The notes: a model not told the origin generated them from the letters alone. Shown: positions 9,253 to 18,879, counted from the first letter of the stretch. The stretch: DNA of 64,000 nucleotides from Planctomycetota bacterium (GCA_022711755.1 JAKLEA010000010.1:1-64000), one strand, 5' to 3'. Program-made: numbers and translations.

Positions 9253-9594
9253 TCACGCCTGTTGCTCCTTGGACCTGGCGCGCGATCTGCGCGATCCCTT
9301 GACGCGGCTCTCGACAATCTTGTCATGGCACTTGCGTATCTGCTTCTCCAGCTTCATCGCAGCCGCGTCAATGGACTGGTACATGTCCGACTCGTCGGCG
9401 TGGGAGGCAAACCTGCTGCCCTTCGGTCCCATCGCGACAAACTCGGCCAGCTTGCGCCCATTGTCAACATTGAGCGTTACGTCAATGGACTCGATCCTGT
9501 TCCAGAACCTCAGGAGGTGTTCCGCTTTCGCGCGGGCGTGTTCCTTCAACGGTTCAGTAACCTCAACGTGTCGCCCGGAAATCGAGATCTGCAT
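9253..9594 (-). CDS. hpf: Ribosome hibernation promoting factor, short type
   Basis: A 113-residue protein of the S30AE/HPF fold: it begins MQISISGRHVEVTEPLKEHA and has LNVDNGRKLAEFVA and DMYQSIDAAAMKLEKQIRK. It lacks the C-terminal dimerisation domain of long HPF. It binds the 30S subunit and helps store ribosomes as inactive dimers in stationary phase. A GAGG site precedes ATG 9594. It heads the leftward PTS operon, about 150 nt downstream of a good sigma-70-type promoter. The C-terminal 15 residues are basic and serine-rich. Confidence 0.92.
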   Translation of the reverse strand: MQISISGRHVEVTEPLKEHARAKAEHLLRFWNRIESIDVTLNVDNGRKLAEFVAMGPKGSRFASHADESDMYQSIDAAAMKLEKQIRKCHDKIVESRVKGSRRSRARSKEQQA

Positions 9595-9750
9595 ATGCGC
9601 TTACCTCTTCATGTGATCATCGAACATGGCGGCATTCATTCGCTGCGCCGTGTCTTGCATGCGCGGCGTCGGCTGGAAGATCGTGGTTCAGGCCTCCATT
9701 ACTCCTCTCCTGTTCACGACTTAGACTTGAAACAGGCCTGAGCTTGCCCT

Positions 9751-9779
9751 ATTCTAAGCCCGCGCCGGCAGACAGTCAA
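9751..9779 (-). promoter_or_regulatory. Sigma-70-type promoter of hpf-ptsN-HPr-ptsI operon
   Basis: On the minus strand TTGACT (9774-9779), a 17-nt spacer and TAGAAT (9751-9756) match the housekeeping consensus well. Initiation would lie near 9744, leaving a 150-nt leader before hpf. No sigma-54 type GG-N10-GC element was noticed here. Confidence 0.65.
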
Positions 9780-9852
9780 GCGTTTCAGGACACTACGACG
9801 TTCCCCGCGGGCATGAAACCCGTCCGGAAGCCGTCCATTGAAGGTGTTTTCA

Positions 9853-10860
9853 ATGTGCTATACATCACTCGGATTTCATGCCGGCCTGGCGGCGTTCCTC
9901 CTGGCGGGCGTCTGCCTGGCTTCTGAGGCCCGCGCCGCTGATCCAGGCCCCGGGACCGTCATAGCGGAGCGCTTCCGGGCGCTTTCAAGAGGCTCCCGCT
10001 GGACGCGGATCAAGGCCGTCCCCCTCCAGTTCGACACCTTCCACCCTCAGGGCATGACGCGCGTCGGGGATCGCTTCTTCCTCTCCTCGGTTGACGTCGT
10101 CAGTCGGATCATCGGGCAGGGCAGGGGGCATCTCTTTGAGTTCAGGGAGGACGGCAGCCTGGTCCGCGATGCCCGCCTGGGCGAGGGGGCGATGTACCAT
10201 CCCGGCGGCATTGACTGGGACGGGGATGCCATATGGGTCTCCGTCGCCGAGTATCGTCCGGACAGCAGTTCAGTCGTCTATCGCGTGAATCCGGACACTT
10301 TCCAGGCGCGCAGGCTCTTCACCTTCCCCGACCACCTCGGAGCCATCACTCATGACGCCGCGACGGGGACGCTTTTCGCCGTAAGCTGGGGCTCCCGCCG
10401 ATTCTACACCTGGAAGACGGAAAAACGTGACGGGGAGGTCGCCGCGACCAACCCCGACCATCCGACGAAGCGCGCCAACGGCAGTCACTACGTGGATTTT
10501 CAGGACGTTCAGGGCCTGCCGGGGACGCCCTATATTCTTTGCAGCGGGTTGAGCGGATATCGCCCGCCTGAACCCGCTCCCGAACCTCATCAAGTGGGGA
10601 AGGCTGCGGAAAGTCCCGCCCCGACGCTCGACATCCTGACGCCGAAGTTCACGCTCGGGGGGATCGAAATGCTGGATGTCCGGTCCGGCTGCCCGGTTCA
10701 CCAGGTCCCGATCACGTTGTGGACGGAAAAGGGCAGGATCATGACCCAGAATCCGTTCCTTATCGAGGCGTCCGGCGCGGGGCTGAGGGCGTATTTCATA
10801 CCGGATGACAATCGCTCGATAATGTATGTTTATGAAGTCGAGGCAAAGCCGGAGCCGTGA
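9853..10860 (+). CDS. Secreted DUF6454-like protein
   Basis: About 335 residues. The N-terminus (CYTSLGFHAGLAAFLLAGVC then a SEARA cleavage-like site) is a signal peptide. The body has FDTFHPQGMTRVGDRFFLSS, GGIDWDGDAIWVSVAEYRP and a C-terminal IMTQNPFLIE block, a beta-propeller-like pattern that I associate with DUF6454 proteins of unknown role. ATG 9853 follows GAAGGTG; a TTG five codons earlier is an alternative. It diverges from hpf. The enzymatic function is unknown; it acts outside the cytoplasm. Confidence 0.6.
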   Translation: MCYTSLGFHAGLAAFLLAGVCLASEARAADPGPGTVIAERFRALSRGSRWTRIKAVPLQFDTFHPQGMTRVGDRFFLSSVDVVSRIIGQGRGHLFEFREDGSLVRDARLGEGAMYHPGGIDWDGDAIWVSVAEYRPDSSSVVYRVNPDTFQARRLFTFPDHLGAITHDAATGTLFAVSWGSRRFYTWKTEKRDGEVAATNPDHPTKRANGSHYVDFQDVQGLPGTPYILCSGLSGYRPPEPAPEPHQVGKAAESPAPTLDILTPKFTLGGIEMLDVRSGCPVHQVPITLWTEKGRIMTQNPFLIEASGAGLRAYFIPDDNRSIMYVYEVEAKPEP

Positions 10861-11013
10861 CCGGACCGGATAGCCTGGCGCCGTCGCCTGTTCCCCTGAG
10901 TTGTGACGGAGCTGCCGGGCGCGGCAAAGAGGATCGTGGGCAAACGCTGAAGCGGCTCAAACCGGGTTCGAAGCGGAAGGACGCAGTTGAGATAAGAATG
11001 ATATCCCCAGAAA

Positions 11014-11730
11014 TCAAAAATCCAGATGACCCCGGTTTCTCTTCCGCCGATGGACCGCCAGTCCCGCCACCCCCAGCCCCAACAGCGCGATACTACCCGG
11101 TTCCGGCACAGTGTTCAGATCCATAACGAAATGGTCGTAGCGATTCGTGAAAGCGGCGCTGAGGGCGTTCCCGGCCCCGAAACCGAACGTGATGGGAAGG
11201 CCGGACGAACTGAAATCAGGATGCGAAGTTATGTCCCAGGCGTTGTAGCTCGTCCAACGGACAAAGTCATCAGCCGCAAGAACCCCCGAAGACACGGTAT
11301 GCCAGCTCGACGAGGGACCGGTAACGGGGTAGGGCGCCACGTGCGTCGTGGTGTAGTAGACGCCGTTCTGGTAGGCAACAAAGGTGTAGGCCTGTCCGTC
11401 GCCGTAGGCCGTTATGCTGCGACAATTGAGTTCAAAGGACACGTCTTGGATGGCGCCCGTCGAGGGATCGAAAACCATTGCATTACAGCGGCCTACGCCC
11501 CACGCGGATGGTCCCGTGTGCGTCGTTATGACCAGGCATGGCGAGGCCGGGCTACCGTCTCCGGCCAGCGATGTCATCGAGACGGAACTGCCCGGCCCGA
11601 CAAAACTGGTGGTGTTGAACGCCCATCCGCTGCTGAAGCTGTCTGACTCGACATGGAAGAGAACTCCAGCGTGGCACGCCCCGGCCAGGACAACCACTGA
11701 CACCCATGCCAGAAGCCCGTTGATCTTCAT
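11014..11730 (-). CDS. PEP-CTERM sorting domain protein
   Basis: A 238-residue exported protein. The N-terminus MKINGLLAWVSVVVLAGACHA is a signal peptide. The C-terminus has VPEPGSIALLGLGVAGLA followed by RRKRNR, the three-part PEP-CTERM signal (PEP motif, helix, basic tail) recognised by exosortase. The middle looks like a secreted beta-sandwich and contains no motif I recognise. Family members are surface or extracellular-matrix proteins. ATG 11730 follows GGAGG; the ATG five codons upstream is less likely. No exosortase gene is in the window. Confidence 0.85.
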   Translation of the reverse strand: MKINGLLAWVSVVVLAGACHAGVLFHVESDSFSSGWAFNTTSFVGPGSSVSMTSLAGDGSPASPCLVITTHTGPSAWGVGRCNAMVFDPSTGAIQDVSFELNCRSITAYGDGQAYTFVAYQNGVYYTTTHVAPYPVTGPSSSWHTVSSGVLAADDFVRWTSYNAWDITSHPDFSSSGLPITFGFGAGNALSAAFTNRYDHFVMDLNTVPEPGSIALLGLGVAGLAVHRRKRNRGHLDF

Positions 11731-12028
11731 CGGATTGTCCTCCATTCCCCAAAAAGCTTTTTCCTGCTGCGGCAGATGACGCGAATATTAGTGTCTTACG
11801 ATTTGTCGAATCAGTCAATATGGAAAACAAGTGGAATCAGCTTCTGGAAACGCCATGCTCTCTCTGCTTTTCATAATCCATCGCCATAACGCCGAAATTG
11901 CTGGCGGTAAAAAAGCGCGTCTCCAGAGAAGACGGACGCAAAACAGACCTATACATTCCAAATTACAGCCTCGCTTCCTTTTCTGTGGCTTCATATTCCT
12001 GACTCGATCCGCCCCGCCCCCGTGTTCA

Positions 12029-12057
12029 TTTACACGGCCCCACCGGCGTATTAGAAT
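12029..12057 (+). promoter_or_regulatory. Promoter of the triheme HZS-alpha-like gene
   Basis: TTTACA (12029-12034), a 17-nt spacer and TAGAAT (12052-12057) lie 31 bp before ATG 12088. The rest of the 11731-12087 interval, between the divergent PEP-CTERM gene and this one, shows no gene or other clear signal to me. Confidence 0.55.
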
Positions 12058-12087
12058 CATTATCGAAGTTACTGGAGGACTCATCGG

Positions 12088-15000
12088 ATGAAATCTGTGC
12101 GTCGCGTCATTTGTCTGGAATCCGTCCGCCGATTCGATTCGCTCTCTCGCTTGGGAGAAATGGAGCCGCGCGCGGCGGATCATGGAAAACCGGCATATCG
12201 CGTCCGGCATATCGCGCCGTTGCGCGTTGTCCTGATGCTTGCCGCAGCGTTTCTATCATGCCCCGTCATCGCGCTGAGCCTTGCCGCGGACGCGCCGGCC
12301 GAGGACGGCGCGGACCTCGTGAAAATGCTCGACGCGCCGATCCTCTTCGCAAAACGCTTCAACTACGTCGGCCTTCACATCTATGACACCTACTACAAAT
12401 GGCATCCCGGCGGCGGCATTTACATCCTCGAAAACCCGTCCGCCCCGCGCGCGGAGCAGCGAATCCGCCCCGTGATTGACCCGACCACCCCGGAAACTCT
12501 CGGCGAGGGTATCTACAGCGAGCCGGACCTCTCATGGGACGCGACGAAATTCCTCTTCTGCCACAAGCCCTCCGCGACGGGCTCGACGAGCGTCTACGAA
12601 ATCGGCATTGACGGGAAGGGCCTGCGCCGGATAACCGATCCGGGGTCGTGCTGCTGCGACTATAAGGGCGGTTACGGCGGATATCACGACCTCAACCCGG
12701 CCTATTTGCCCGACGGGCGGATCGTCTTCACCTCGACCCGGCTGAACGGCCTTGTACCCTGCGCGAACACCGGCGTGGACATTCTGCACGTGATGAACGC
12801 GGACGGCTCTGGCGTCCATGCCATTTCCGTCAACAATGTTAACGAATTCGATCCGTGCGTCATGCCCGACGGGCGCATCCTGCACGGGCGATGGGAATAC
12901 GTGGACAAGACGGCCCTGACGCAGCAGAGCCTCTGGACGATCATGCCGGACGGCGCCGCGGAGGAGGCCGTCTACGCCAATAACATGGTCCATCCGGAGG
13001 CGATCCTGGACGCGCGCCCGGTTCCCGGGGAGCCGGACCTGCTCGTCGGAACGCTCACCCCGCACAACTCCCCTCCCCGCGGAAGCGTCGCCTTCATCAA
13101 CATGCGCGCGGGGAAGAACTCCCCCGACGCCATCTTCAACCTGGAGCATCACGACGCCCCGACATACGACGGCGGGGAGTCCTGCGAGCCGTGGCCGATC
13201 TCGCGCGACGTCGTCCTATACAGCGGCCAGCCGGCGAACGGCAAGCCTAACGCGATCATGATGATTGACCGCGCCGGACGCCGCGCCGTCGTCTATTCCG
13301 ACGACGCCATTGACTGTCACAATCCCATCCCGATCAGGCCGACGCAGAGGCCGTCCGCGCCGATCAGCGTGGCCGATCCCTCGCGCCGGACGGGGCGCTT
13401 CTATGTCCAGGACATCTACAACGGACTTGACGGCGTGAAGCGCGGGGAGGTGAAGAAGATCAGGGTGATCGAGGAGACATCACGCGCAAGCGCGACGCCG
13501 GGCGGGGCCTTCAATCAGACCTTCCTCGTCAGCGGCGTCCTGGCCTTCAGCGTGAAGAACTACCTCGGCGTCGTCCCGGTCGAGGATGACGGCTCGGCCT
13601 ACTTTGAAGTCCCATGCGGGCGGGCCGTCTACCTTCAGGCGCTTGACGCGGAGGGGACGCTGGTGCGCAGCATGAGGACGTTCGTGCAGGCCGCGCCGGG
13701 AGTGACTCGCTCGTGCATCGGCTGCCACGAGGAGAAATACTCGACGCCGTCCAATCTGGGCCGCAGCAAGGCGATCAACCGGGAGCCGTCGCAGCTCGAG
13801 CCGGAATCATGGGGGAGCGGCTACGTGGACTTCCCCGGCATGGTCCAGCCGATCCTGGACCGGCATTGCGTCCGTTGTCACGGCGGGAAGGAGGGCATCA
13901 ACGCCGCGCTTGACCTCAGCGGCGGATGGACGGAGTACTTCAACATCGGTTATGAGAACCTGACGAGCCGCCGGGAGACGCAGTTGACGGCGCACCTGAT
14001 CGCGGGCATTGACTGCATGAACGGCACGTCGTATTGGTCCGCGAAAATCCTCCCGACCCGTGCGCACGGCTCCGGCGCGGCCCCCATGGCGCGGAGAATC
14101 CTCAGCGGGCATGACGGACGCATACCCGATCTGACGCGGACCGAGCGCGATCTCATCATGGCGTGGATTGACTCGAACGGGCTTTATCACGGGACGTGGG
14201 ACTACACGGACGCCGGATGCAGTGTTCAATCCTGGCAGGGGACGCGGAGCGCGCTGGTGACGGAAATGACTGCGGCCGGCTGCGCGGAATGCCATCAGGA
14301 TGCCTCATTCGAGAACGACTGGTTCAACCTTGAAAAACCGGAGATGAGCCGCATTCTGCGCGCGCCGCTGGCCCCAGGCGCCCGAGGGGGAGGCCTTGGC
14401 TGGTGCCGCGCCCGCAAGCCCGATCCGAACAGACAGCGCGTGAGAACGATCATAGGCGGCGTCTATCTGCACGGCGCGATGCCGCTTGAGCATTTCGCTC
14501 CGAAGCCGTACGCACCGCCGGACAGGTCCGGCGATCCGGTGGTGTCCTTCGCCTCGACGGACGACCCGCATTACCGCGCGATGCTCGACATCATCCGGGA
14601 CGGGCGCAGGGAGGCGCTGCAGAAGCCGCGCTCCGACATGCCGGGCGCGAAAATCCGCCCCGGCCTGCCCCGGCAGCTCATCCCCCCCCCTATGCCGTCG
14701 CCTCTGCCGGAACTCTCCGCCAGGACGGATAGCGACGCGGTTGTTCGCCTTTCATGGGAGCGCTCCGCCAGAACGATCGGCCTGTCCGCAGAACTGCACA
14801 GGGGCGCGTCCCCCGACTTCAAGCCGGGGGATGACACGCTCCTGACCGCCACGACGCTCTTCGAGCTTGAGGACGCGGAGGCTCAGCCGGGCGTTCGGCA
14901 TTACGCGTTGATCCTCGTTTCGGGAGGCGAAAGAAGCGCGCCGATCCGGGCGAGCGTGGAAGTCCCGCAGGCGTGCCCCCCCCCCGCGCCCGTCGGACTG

Positions 15001-15861
15001 AGCGCGACTCCGCAGCGCGGCGGAGTCGCGTTGCGCTGGGCGGAGCAGGGGGATTCCCTGGCGCGATATCACGTCTACCGCAGGACGAAGGATTCAGCCG
15101 GATTCGAGAGATTGACAGGGGAGCCGATCCTGCCCCTGACGTACGCGGACAACAGCGCCCCCGCCGGAACCGAATCGGCATACATGGCGCGCGCGGTCAA
15201 CCGGCGCGGATTTGAAAGCGGAGATTCGGAGACCGCGAGCGCGACGCCTCTGCCGGAAATCCGCGAGCCGGTGTTCGCGGCTGATTTTGCGCAGGACGCC
15301 TCCGCCGCGCTGATCTCCGGCGGCAGGGAAACTGGAGCGATCCAGGGCAAGGCGCGCATTGCGGACGGCGCGCTCGACCTGCGGAAGGGCGGCTTCGTCA
15401 CCTTCGCCAAGCGCCCGGCGTTCGACGTCACGCACAGGATATCCGTCGAGTGTCTGGTTCGTTTCGACGCGCCGGGCGAGATGCCTGTCGTCCTCGGCTG
15501 CGGCCAGTGGCAGGTCTCGGGATGGTTCCTTCAGAAGCTGGGCGGAACGTGGCGATGGCATGTGGCGGGGATTGACTGCGACGGCGGCCAGCCGGCGATG
15601 GGGGAGTGGCTGCACATCGTCGGGACTTTTGACGGGCGGACCGCGCGGCTCTATCAGAACGGGCAGTTGGTAGCGGAGAAGACGGGAACGGCAGCCCCCG
15701 CGCAGTTCGGCGGGCCGTTGCACGTCGGGCAGTACAGCGGCGGTCCGGCCGGATCGTATCAGGTCATCGGACGGATGCGCGGCTTGAAGGTTTATGAGAG
15801 GGTTCTCACGGCGGATGACGCGAAGGCCGCGTTCGAGGCCGGGAGGCGCCCGGAGTTGTGA
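12088..15861 (+). CDS. HZS-alpha-like triheme protein with FN3 and LamG-type domains
   Basis: A 1257-residue exported protein. A hydrophobic export segment is at about residues 45-67. Residues 90-450 match the hydrazine synthase alpha-like beta-propeller (YSEPDLSWDATKFLF, DGKGLRRITDPGSCCCDYKGG, DLNPAYLPDGRIVFTSTR). Three CxxCH sites bind covalent heme: C543IGC546H547, C594VRC597H598 and C732AEC735H736. Fibronectin-type segments (about 870-1060) and a LamG-like C-terminus (about 1070-1250) follow. True hydrazine synthase belongs to anammox; these relatives are common in polymer-degrading planctomycete-type genomes and their reaction is unknown. A GGAGG site precedes the ATG. Two C tracts (9 and 10 bases, near 14692 and 14976) lie in the linker. 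Confidence 0.72.
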   Translation: MKSVRRVICLESVRRFDSLSRLGEMEPRAADHGKPAYRVRHIAPLRVVLMLAAAFLSCPVIALSLAADAPAEDGADLVKMLDAPILFAKRFNYVGLHIYDTYYKWHPGGGIYILENPSAPRAEQRIRPVIDPTTPETLGEGIYSEPDLSWDATKFLFCHKPSATGSTSVYEIGIDGKGLRRITDPGSCCCDYKGGYGGYHDLNPAYLPDGRIVFTSTRLNGLVPCANTGVDILHVMNADGSGVHAISVNNVNEFDPCVMPDGRILHGRWEYVDKTALTQQSLWTIMPDGAAEEAVYANNMVHPEAILDARPVPGEPDLLVGTLTPHNSPPRGSVAFINMRAGKNSPDAIFNLEHHDAPTYDGGESCEPWPISRDVVLYSGQPANGKPNAIMMIDRAGRRAVVYSDDAIDCHNPIPIRPTQRPSAPISVADPSRRTGRFYVQDIYNGLDGVKRGEVKKIRVIEETSRASATPGGAFNQTFLVSGVLAFSVKNYLGVVPVEDDGSAYFEVPCGRAVYLQALDAEGTLVRSMRTFVQAAPGVTRSCIGCHEEKYSTPSNLGRSKAINREPSQLEPESWGSGYVDFPGMVQPILDRHCVRCHGGKEGINAALDLSGGWTEYFNIGYENLTSRRETQLTAHLIAGIDCMNGTSYWSAKILPTRAHGSGAAPMARRILSGHDGRIPDLTRTERDLIMAWIDSNGLYHGTWDYTDAGCSVQSWQGTRSALVTEMTAAGCAECHQDASFENDWFNLEKPEMSRILRAPLAPGARGGGLGWCRARKPDPNRQRVRTIIGGVYLHGAMPLEHFAPKPYAPPDRSGDPVVSFASTDDPHYRAMLDIIRDGRREALQKPRSDMPGAKIRPGLPRQLIPPPMPSPLPELSARTDSDAVVRLSWERSARTIGLSAELHRGASPDFKPGDDTLLTATTLFELEDAEAQPGVRHYALILVSGGERSAPIRASVEVPQACPPPAPVGLSATPQRGGVALRWAEQGDSLARYHVYRRTKDSAGFERLTGEPILPLTYADNSAPAGTESAYMARAVNRRGFESGDSETASATPLPEIREPVFAADFAQDASAALISGGRETGAIQGKARIADGALDLRKGGFVTFAKRPAFDVTHRISVECLVRFDAPGEMPVVLGCGQWQVSGWFLQKLGGTWRWHVAGIDCDGGQPAMGEWLHIVGTFDGRTARLYQNGQLVAEKTGTAAPAQFGGPLHVGQYSGGPAGSYQVIGRMRGLKVYERVLTADDAKAAFEAGRRPEL

Positions 15862-15872
15862 GGACGATATAT

Positions 15873-16157
15873 ATGAAAGGAACAGCGATTTTCTTCGGAA
15901 CGCCGGCGTTGCGGTGCGCGCTCATTACGCCGGCGGAAGCGGAAACCAGGGCGAAATCGCCGACCATAGTCCTCGCCTATGACGGGAGCGGGGACTTCGG
16001 TCCCGGAACCCCGGGGACGAAGACCGCCGGCTGGCAGGAGGCTCTGGACCATTGCGTAAGCGCCGGGCATGACATTGAATTGTCTGTGGGCGATGAAGTG
16101 ATAATCGAATGCGGAAAGTCATGCAGACTTGATATCAAGCCCCTGAAGGCGCGTTGA
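15873..16157 (+). pseudogene. N-terminal remnant of a beta-helix (pectate-lyase-like) protein
   Basis: ATG 15873 opens a 94-codon frame containing VLAYDGSGDFGPGTPGTKTA then GWQEALDHCVSAGHDIEL. This block matches the N-terminal region of secreted right-handed beta-helix proteins, which are normally several hundred residues long. The frame ends at 16157, well before any beta-helix repeats, and the next 109 bp lead to the AraF-type gene. It has no convincing ribosome site. I read it as a truncated relic; the alternative is a small expressed protein. Confidence 0.4.
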
Positions 16158-16266
16158 TCAGTGTCGCCACCGGAGAGCGGCGTGTTATAATCCCCACGCC
16201 GATCCCGCCCGGCGGATGGCGCGGGAGCGCGGCCTGAACCGAAAATTGAGGAAGGGAGATTCGTCC

Positions 16267-17310
16267 ATGAAGAGCGCAAAGGCAAAAGCGTTGACGTTCG
16301 TCGCGGCGGCAATCATCGCCGTATGCGCGATTGAGGGTTGCAAGGCACGGAAACCCGGCGGAGCCACGCCGGGCGGGGTGGCGGTCGAGAAGATCAAGAT
16401 CGGCTTCATCGTGAAGCAGCCGGAGGAGCCGTGGTTCCAGTACGAGTGGCAGTTTGCCGAGGCTGCGTCCAAAGACCTCGGCTTCGAGCTTATCAAGATC
16501 GGCGCGGGCGACGGAGAGAAGGTGATGGCCGCGATTGACAACCTTGCCGCCAACAGGACGCAGGGCTTCATAATCTGCACGCCGGACGTGCGCCTCGGTC
16601 CGGCAATCGCGGCAAAGGCGAAGGCCAACGGCCTGAAGCTCCTGAGCGTGGACGACCAGTTCGTCGGGGCGGACGGCAAGTTCATGACCGATGTCCACTA
16701 CCTGGGAATTTCCGCGCGCAAGATCGGCCAGAACGTCGGCAAGACGCTCTGGGAGGAGATGAAGAAGCGCGGATGGAAGATGGAAGAGACCGCGGTAATG
16801 ATGATGACGTTCGACGAGCTTGACACGGCGCGGGAGAGGACCGAGGGGGCGTTCGAGTCGCTGGTCGAGGCCGGCTTCCCGAAGGAGAAGATATACAAGG
16901 CTCCGCAGAAGACGTCCGACCAGCCCGGGGCCATTGACGCGGCCAACGCCCTGCTGACCAAGCATCCGGAGGTGAAGCGCTGGCTCGTCGCCGGCATGAA
17001 CGACAGCGCTGTGCTGGGCGCCGTGCGCGCGCTGGAGGGGCAGGGCTTCAACGCGGAGAACACGCTGGCCATCGGCATCAACGGGACCGACTGCATCTTC
17101 GAGTTTGAGAAGGAAAAGCCGACGGGGTTCTTCGGCTCAATGCTGCTGGCCCCGAAGCGCCACGGCTACGAGACCGCCGAGATGATGTTCAAGTGGATCA
17201 AGGACGGAACCGAGCCGCCGAAGGACACGCGAACGGTCGGCATGCTCATCACCCGCGACACATATAAACAGATTCTCGCCGAACAGGGACTGCTGAAGGA
17301 CAAGAAGTAG
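16267..17310 (+). CDS. AraF-like sugar ABC transporter substrate-binding lipoprotein
   Basis: A 347-residue periplasmic binding protein of the arabinose/ribose family. ATG 16267 follows GAAGGGAG. A lipoprotein signal ends in the lipobox IEGC, so it is likely membrane-tethered. The mature part begins KIKIGFIVKQPEEPWFQYEW and has FIICTPDVRLGPAIAAKAKA and LAIGINGTDC, close to L-arabinose-binding AraF. It would bind a pentose or hexose and pass it to the ATPase and permease just downstream. An open frame extends upstream to 16216 but without a ribosome site. The sugar specificity is inferred from similarity only. Confidence 0.88.
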   Translation: MKSAKAKALTFVAAAIIAVCAIEGCKARKPGGATPGGVAVEKIKIGFIVKQPEEPWFQYEWQFAEAASKDLGFELIKIGAGDGEKVMAAIDNLAANRTQGFIICTPDVRLGPAIAAKAKANGLKLLSVDDQFVGADGKFMTDVHYLGISARKIGQNVGKTLWEEMKKRGWKMEETAVMMMTFDELDTARERTEGAFESLVEAGFPKEKIYKAPQKTSDQPGAIDAANALLTKHPEVKRWLVAGMNDSAVLGAVRALEGQGFNAENTLAIGINGTDCIFEFEKEKPTGFFGSMLLAPKRHGYETAEMMFKWIKDGTEPPKDTRTVGMLITRDTYKQILAEQGLLKDKK

Positions 17311-17370
17311 CGGCATGTTTCCAGCTTCCTGGCGCGATCCTGCGGACGGTTTGCGCGCGGGGCGACAGCA

Positions 17371-18879
17371 ATGGCGAACGATTCCCCGTATCTCCAGTTC
17401 CGGAACATCAGCAAGAGCTTCCCGGGCGTCAAGGCGCTTGACGGCGTTTCGTTCTCCGTCCGCGAAGGCAGCGTTCACGGACTCGTGGGCGAGAACGGCG
17501 CGGGGAAGTCCACGCTGCTGAAAATCCTCAGCGGGGCGTACGCGCCGGATTCCGGGGACATGGTCCTGGGGGGGAGGCCCATGGTCTTCCGATCCACTGC
17601 GGAGGCCTTCCGCAACGGGATTGCCGTCATCTACCAGGAACTGCAACTGGTCCCCGAGTTGAGCGTCGCGGAGAACCTTTTCCTCGGGCACATGCCCGTC
17701 CGGGGCGGGCTTCTGGACCGCAGGCGGCTGCGCGAGGCCGCTGCTGCCCAGTTGCAGACCATCGAGGAGGGCATTGACCCGGCGACGAAGGTCTCGCGCC
17801 TGCCCATCGCGCAGCGGCAGATGGTCGAAATCGCAAAGGCCCTTACGCGCGGCGCCCGGGTTCTCGCATTCGACGAGCCGACCAGCAGCCTGACTGCGCG
17901 TGAGGTCGCAAAACTCTTTTCCGTAATCGCCGAACTGAAGCGCCAGGGCAGGTCCATACTTTACGTTTCGCACCGGCTTGACGAGATTTTCGAAATCTGC
18001 GATTCGGCCACCGTCTTCAGGGACGGACGCCGCATTGAGACGTTCGAGGACATGGGCGGCGTCACCCGCGACGTCCTCGTCAACCGGATGGTCGGGCGCG
18101 ACATCAGGGACATTTACAACTACGCGCCCCGGCAGCTTCACGAGCCGGTTCTCGAGGCCAGCGGCCTGGCCGGGCCGGGTTTGAGCGAACCGGCATCCTT
18201 CAGCGTCGCGGGGGGGGAGGTACTCGGCGTCTTTGGTCTGGTCGGCGCGGGGCGCACGGAATTGTTAAAACTGCTCTACGGCGCCGTGCGCAAAACCGGC
18301 GGAACGGTCAGGCTGGCGGGTGAAGACGTCGTAATACGGAAGCCCGCCGACGCGATCGGACGCGGGATGGTCCTCTGCCCCGAGGACAGGAAGGACGAGG
18401 GGATCATTCCCATCCGGTCGGTGCTGGAGAACCTGAACCTCAGCGGCAGGCTCAGCCGGGGGTTTTTCATCTTCGGGGATTGGGAGGGAATGAACGCCGC
18501 GCGACAAATCGAGCGTTTCAGGATCAAGACCCCGTCGCCGGCCCAGTTGGCGGTCAACCTTTCCGGCGGCAACCAACAGAAGGTGATTCTCGGGCGGTGG
18601 CTTTCGGAGAAGGTGAAGGTTCTGCTTCTGGATGAGCCGACACGGGGCATTGACGTCGGCGCGAAGAGCGAAATCTACGCCATCATGCAGTCGCTGGCCC
18701 GGGACGGCGTGGGCATTGTCATGGTCTCCAGCGACCTGCCGGAGGCGCTTGGCGTTTCGGACAGAATCCTTGTGATGCGGAGCGGAAGGATTGTCGCGTC
18801 CGTTGACCGCAATGACGCGACGGAGGAGAAGCTTCTCAAGCTGGCTCTGCCGGCCGGGCCTCAGGCGGTTGCGTCATGA
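17371..18879 (+). CDS. Sugar ABC transporter ATP-binding protein (AraG-like, double NBD)
   Basis: A 502-residue duplicated ATPase of the RbsA/AraG type. The first half has Walker A GENGAGKST near residue 48, signature LPIAQRQM and Walker B VLAFDEPTSS. The second half has a degenerate Walker A GLVGAGRTE, signature NLSGGNQQK and Walker B LLLDEPTRG. The asymmetry is normal for the family. It powers the AraF/AraH-like system. It starts 60 bp after the binding protein and precedes the permease by 79 bp, so the three form one operon. No ribosome site as strong as that of the first gene is seen. Confidence 0.94.
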   Translation: MANDSPYLQFRNISKSFPGVKALDGVSFSVREGSVHGLVGENGAGKSTLLKILSGAYAPDSGDMVLGGRPMVFRSTAEAFRNGIAVIYQELQLVPELSVAENLFLGHMPVRGGLLDRRRLREAAAAQLQTIEEGIDPATKVSRLPIAQRQMVEIAKALTRGARVLAFDEPTSSLTAREVAKLFSVIAELKRQGRSILYVSHRLDEIFEICDSATVFRDGRRIETFEDMGGVTRDVLVNRMVGRDIRDIYNYAPRQLHEPVLEASGLAGPGLSEPASFSVAGGEVLGVFGLVGAGRTELLKLLYGAVRKTGGTVRLAGEDVVIRKPADAIGRGMVLCPEDRKDEGIIPIRSVLENLNLSGRLSRGFFIFGDWEGMNAARQIERFRIKTPSPAQLAVNLSGGNQQKVILGRWLSEKVKVLLLDEPTRGIDVGAKSEIYAIMQSLARDGVGIVMVSSDLPEALGVSDRILVMRSGRIVASVDRNDATEEKLLKLALPAGPQAVAS

